From contig JALZVN010000035.1 in assembly GCA_023299965.1 (NCBI GenBank), forward strand, positions 1-9,005: a stretch of DNA of 9,005 nucleotides, written 5' to 3'. The DNA comes from Saprospiraceae bacterium (GTDB taxonomy: Bacteria > Bacteroidota > Bacteroidia > Chitinophagales > Saprospiraceae). Positions within the stretch are counted from its first letter, which is position 1. The number at the start of each line of letters is the position of its first letter. Below, piece by piece: positions 7,529 to 9,005 of this stretch. The position numbers were made by a program, and so were the translations under genes. Under the pieces are notes generated by a model. That model ran no database searches. It was not told the DNA's origin and saw only the letters and a list, made by a program, of their open reading frames with translations.

Positions 7529-8395
7529 TTGGCTATAATTGATTCATATATAGTAACTGAGGAACAGTCCGACCAGCGTCTTTATGATGTTGCGTATACT
7601 GCCTTTAGCCGCATTATCCCTTCTCGTAAAGGCATCAAGAAAGCCATCAAAAGAAAGTGCTTACTTGTCGATGGAGCCGTTGGAGACTCTGGATGGAAAC
7701 TCAAATCGGGTCAAAAAATTGATCTTCTAGCGGACTACAGCAAGGTACCTAAGATCTACGAACTAGAGATCCCTATCATATATGAGGATGAACAAGTTGC
7801 CGTGGTAAACAAGCCTGCCGGTATTATTGTGAGTGGCAACGAGTACAGAACACTTTATAATGCATTGGGGTACAACCTAGAAAAAAGTACAGCTATTGAT
7901 GCTTTACCCTACCCAACTCCTTGCCACAGATTAGACAAAGCTACTTCTGGTTGCGTATTGGTTGCCAAAACCAAAAGTGCTCAAATAGCCCTGGGAAATC
8001 AATTTGCCAAGAAGGAAATCAAAAAAGAGTATATCGCCATAGTGCATGGTGAGGTGGAAAATGAAGGCACTATTGATACCCCTATAAACGGGCAAGAAGC
8101 ATTGACTCATTTTTCTGTTTTAGAAAAGGCTGTCTCTAAATCTGGAGAAGTATTTAGTTTCCTTAGCCTACAACCACAGACAGGGAGGACACATCAATTG
8201 CGTATCCATTTATCCAGTCTTGGGCACCCTATTCTTGGAGATAAGCTGTATGGTACCGAAGGCAACATACTTTTGCATAAAGGATTGTTTTTATGTGCAA
8301 AACGTATTCACGCTACAGTGGACGATAAGCTTATCAAATGCGTAACGTCCACTCCTAATAAGTTTACTAGAATATGGAGGTTACTCAAAAAGTAG
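7529..8395 (+). CDS. RluA-family RNA pseudouridine synthase with S4 domain
   Basis: A 288-residue cytoplasmic enzyme that isomerises uridine to pseudouridine in rRNA or tRNA. Residues ~25-67 form an S4-type RNA-binding domain (PSRKGIKKAIKRK, WKLKSGQKIDLL). The catalytic domain follows, with YEDEQVAVVNKPAG at 85-98, the RluA motif HRLDKATSG at 133-141 (catalytic D136) and GRTHQLRIHL at 219-228, then GHPILGDKLYG. Length and motif spacing fit the family. The start is taken as TTG at 7529: the frame is closed upstream at 7493-7495 and the protein contains no internal methionine, so no ATG start is possible. An AT-type start such as the ATA at 7517 cannot be ruled out. It lies 8 bases after the peptidase stop and is probably co-transcribed with it. 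Which uridine is modified cannot be told, so no specific rlu symbol is given. Confidence 0.92.
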   Translation: MAIIDSYIVTEEQSDQRLYDVAYTAFSRIIPSRKGIKKAIKRKCLLVDGAVGDSGWKLKSGQKIDLLADYSKVPKIYELEIPIIYEDEQVAVVNKPAGIIVSGNEYRTLYNALGYNLEKSTAIDALPYPTPCHRLDKATSGCVLVAKTKSAQIALGNQFAKKEIKKEYIAIVHGEVENEGTIDTPINGQEALTHFSVLEKAVSKSGEVFSFLSLQPQTGRTHQLRIHLSSLGHPILGDKLYGTEGNILLHKGLFLCAKRIHATVDDKLIKCVTSTPNKFTRIWRLLKK

Positions 8396-8513
8396 GTATT
8401 TTTTGTTTTTATGGAGCTACACAGACCCTGATCATTTGGTTAGTTAAACCTTTCAAAGTTGGTTGCTGACACTCCCTGTAAATATCGCAGACAAAAGCGG
8501 TTAAAAAAAGATA

Positions 8514-8530
8514 AAAAAACACAGTTTTTT
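8514..8530. terminator. Weak A/T hairpin between convergent genes
   Basis: AAAAAAC (8514-8520) and GTTTTTT (8524-8530) form a 7-bp stem around ACA, and the T-run can serve transcripts from either direction. It sits in the 220-base spacer between the RluA-family gene and the convergent gene on the other strand. That is the right place for a bidirectional terminator, but the stem has only one G-C pair. The rest of the spacer (8396-8615) is A/T-rich and shows no gene. Confidence 0.3.
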
Positions 8531-8615
8531 ACATAGCATTTTATGCCAAAAAAAGGCTCAAATAAAAACTACACACCTGTATATCAATTATTTACGATTT
8601 TAAAACTATAGCCTT

Positions 8616-9005
8616 TTATTCTTCCGGCTTCTTTTTTACTTTTCCCCTAAAACTATTGTCTATAGAATCCATAAGGATATCCCATAGAACTTCATAGGGA
8701 ACTATCTCTACATGACTTGTCTGACGCTGGATTTCAGCTGGATGATTTTTAAGCTTTCCATACAAAGTTTTAGTTTTTCTTTGGGTCGCTGATTTGTGAT
8801 AATTGGATTCAATCAACTTAACCAACATTTTCAAAAAACAATTAGATCGAAAAGTAGCGTCATTGCGCAGATTGGATTTAGTGTACTGTTTTATGTAGTC
8901 AATTTTTTCAATAGCTTCTTGATATTTTTCTTCCGTAAACAGCAATAAAAATTGAGCAATTATAATGGTAATATTAATGCCCGTTTTATCTTTTGAAAAT
9001 ATAGG
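8616..9005 (-). CDS. Uncharacterised helical protein, C-terminal part (5' end beyond window)
   Basis: The frame is open from the window edge to TAA at 8618-8616, giving 129 residues of a protein whose start lies beyond 9005. A TTG at 8945 could be read as a start, but 20 further in-frame codons precede it and continue the same pattern, so I treat the gene as 5'-truncated. The visible part is alpha-helical and charged. A hydrophobic helix comes first (INITIIIAQFLLLF), then a pair of TPR-like helices (EEKYQEAIEKIDYIKQYTK), a segment RSNCFLKMLVKLIES, and near the end HVEIVPYEVLWDILMDSID before a lysine-rich tail. I recall similar C-termini in uncharacterised proteins of Saprospiraceae, which is recognition from memory and not a search. 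It converges on the RluA-family gene. No function can be given. Confidence 0.75.
   Translation of the reverse strand, partial: PIFSKDKTGINITIIIAQFLLLFTEEKYQEAIEKIDYIKQYTKSNLRNDATFRSNCFLKMLVKLIESNYHKSATQRKTKTLYGKLKNHPAEIQRQTSHVEIVPYEVLWDILMDSIDNSFRGKVKKKPEE

Overview
The window looks like chromosomal DNA from an AT-rich member of the Bacteroidota. The evidence is a type IX secretion (T9SS) C-terminal sorting domain on a secreted peptidase, lipoprotein and secreted-protein styles typical of the phylum, no clear Shine-Dalgarno sequences, and one upstream site resembling the Bacteroidota -7 element TAnnTTTG. A truncated protein at the right end resembles a family I associate from memory with Saprospiraceae (Lewinella/Haliscomenobacter-like genomes). 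The order is therefore a tentative guess and rests on that recollection.

Layout. (1) 1-1058, minus strand: two overlapping genes for surface-sugar chemistry, a hexapeptide-repeat acyltransferase followed by a SpsF-like cytidylyltransferase cut by the window edge. They share a 4-base GTGA overlap and look like the promoter end of a polysaccharide or sugar-modification operon running off the left side. (2) 1059-2228: a 1.17-kb divergent intergenic region with no credible gene. It holds strong inverted repeats, including a perfect 15-bp stem, and a second compact palindrome-rich segment that looks like dispersed intergenic repeat DNA. (3) 2229-8395, plus strand: four tightly packed genes (1-base overlap, then 10-base and 8-base gaps), probably one operon. 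They encode a 949-residue secreted BNR/sortilin-like beta-propeller protein, a CBM9-like lipoprotein, a T9SS-exported M28 zinc peptidase and an RluA-family pseudouridine synthase. (4) 8396-8615: a short convergent intergenic spacer. (5) 8616-9005, minus strand: the C-terminal part of an uncharacterised helical protein.

The first three genes of the plus-strand operon all encode exported or envelope proteins, so a shared extracytoplasmic role is plausible (handling of peptides or glycans outside the cytoplasm). No substrate can be named from sequence. The fourth gene is an RNA-modification enzyme and may simply be co-transcribed. I see no mobile element genes, rRNA, tRNA or CRISPR array. The genes belong to known families; the least explained DNA is the palindromic content of the 1.17-kb gap.
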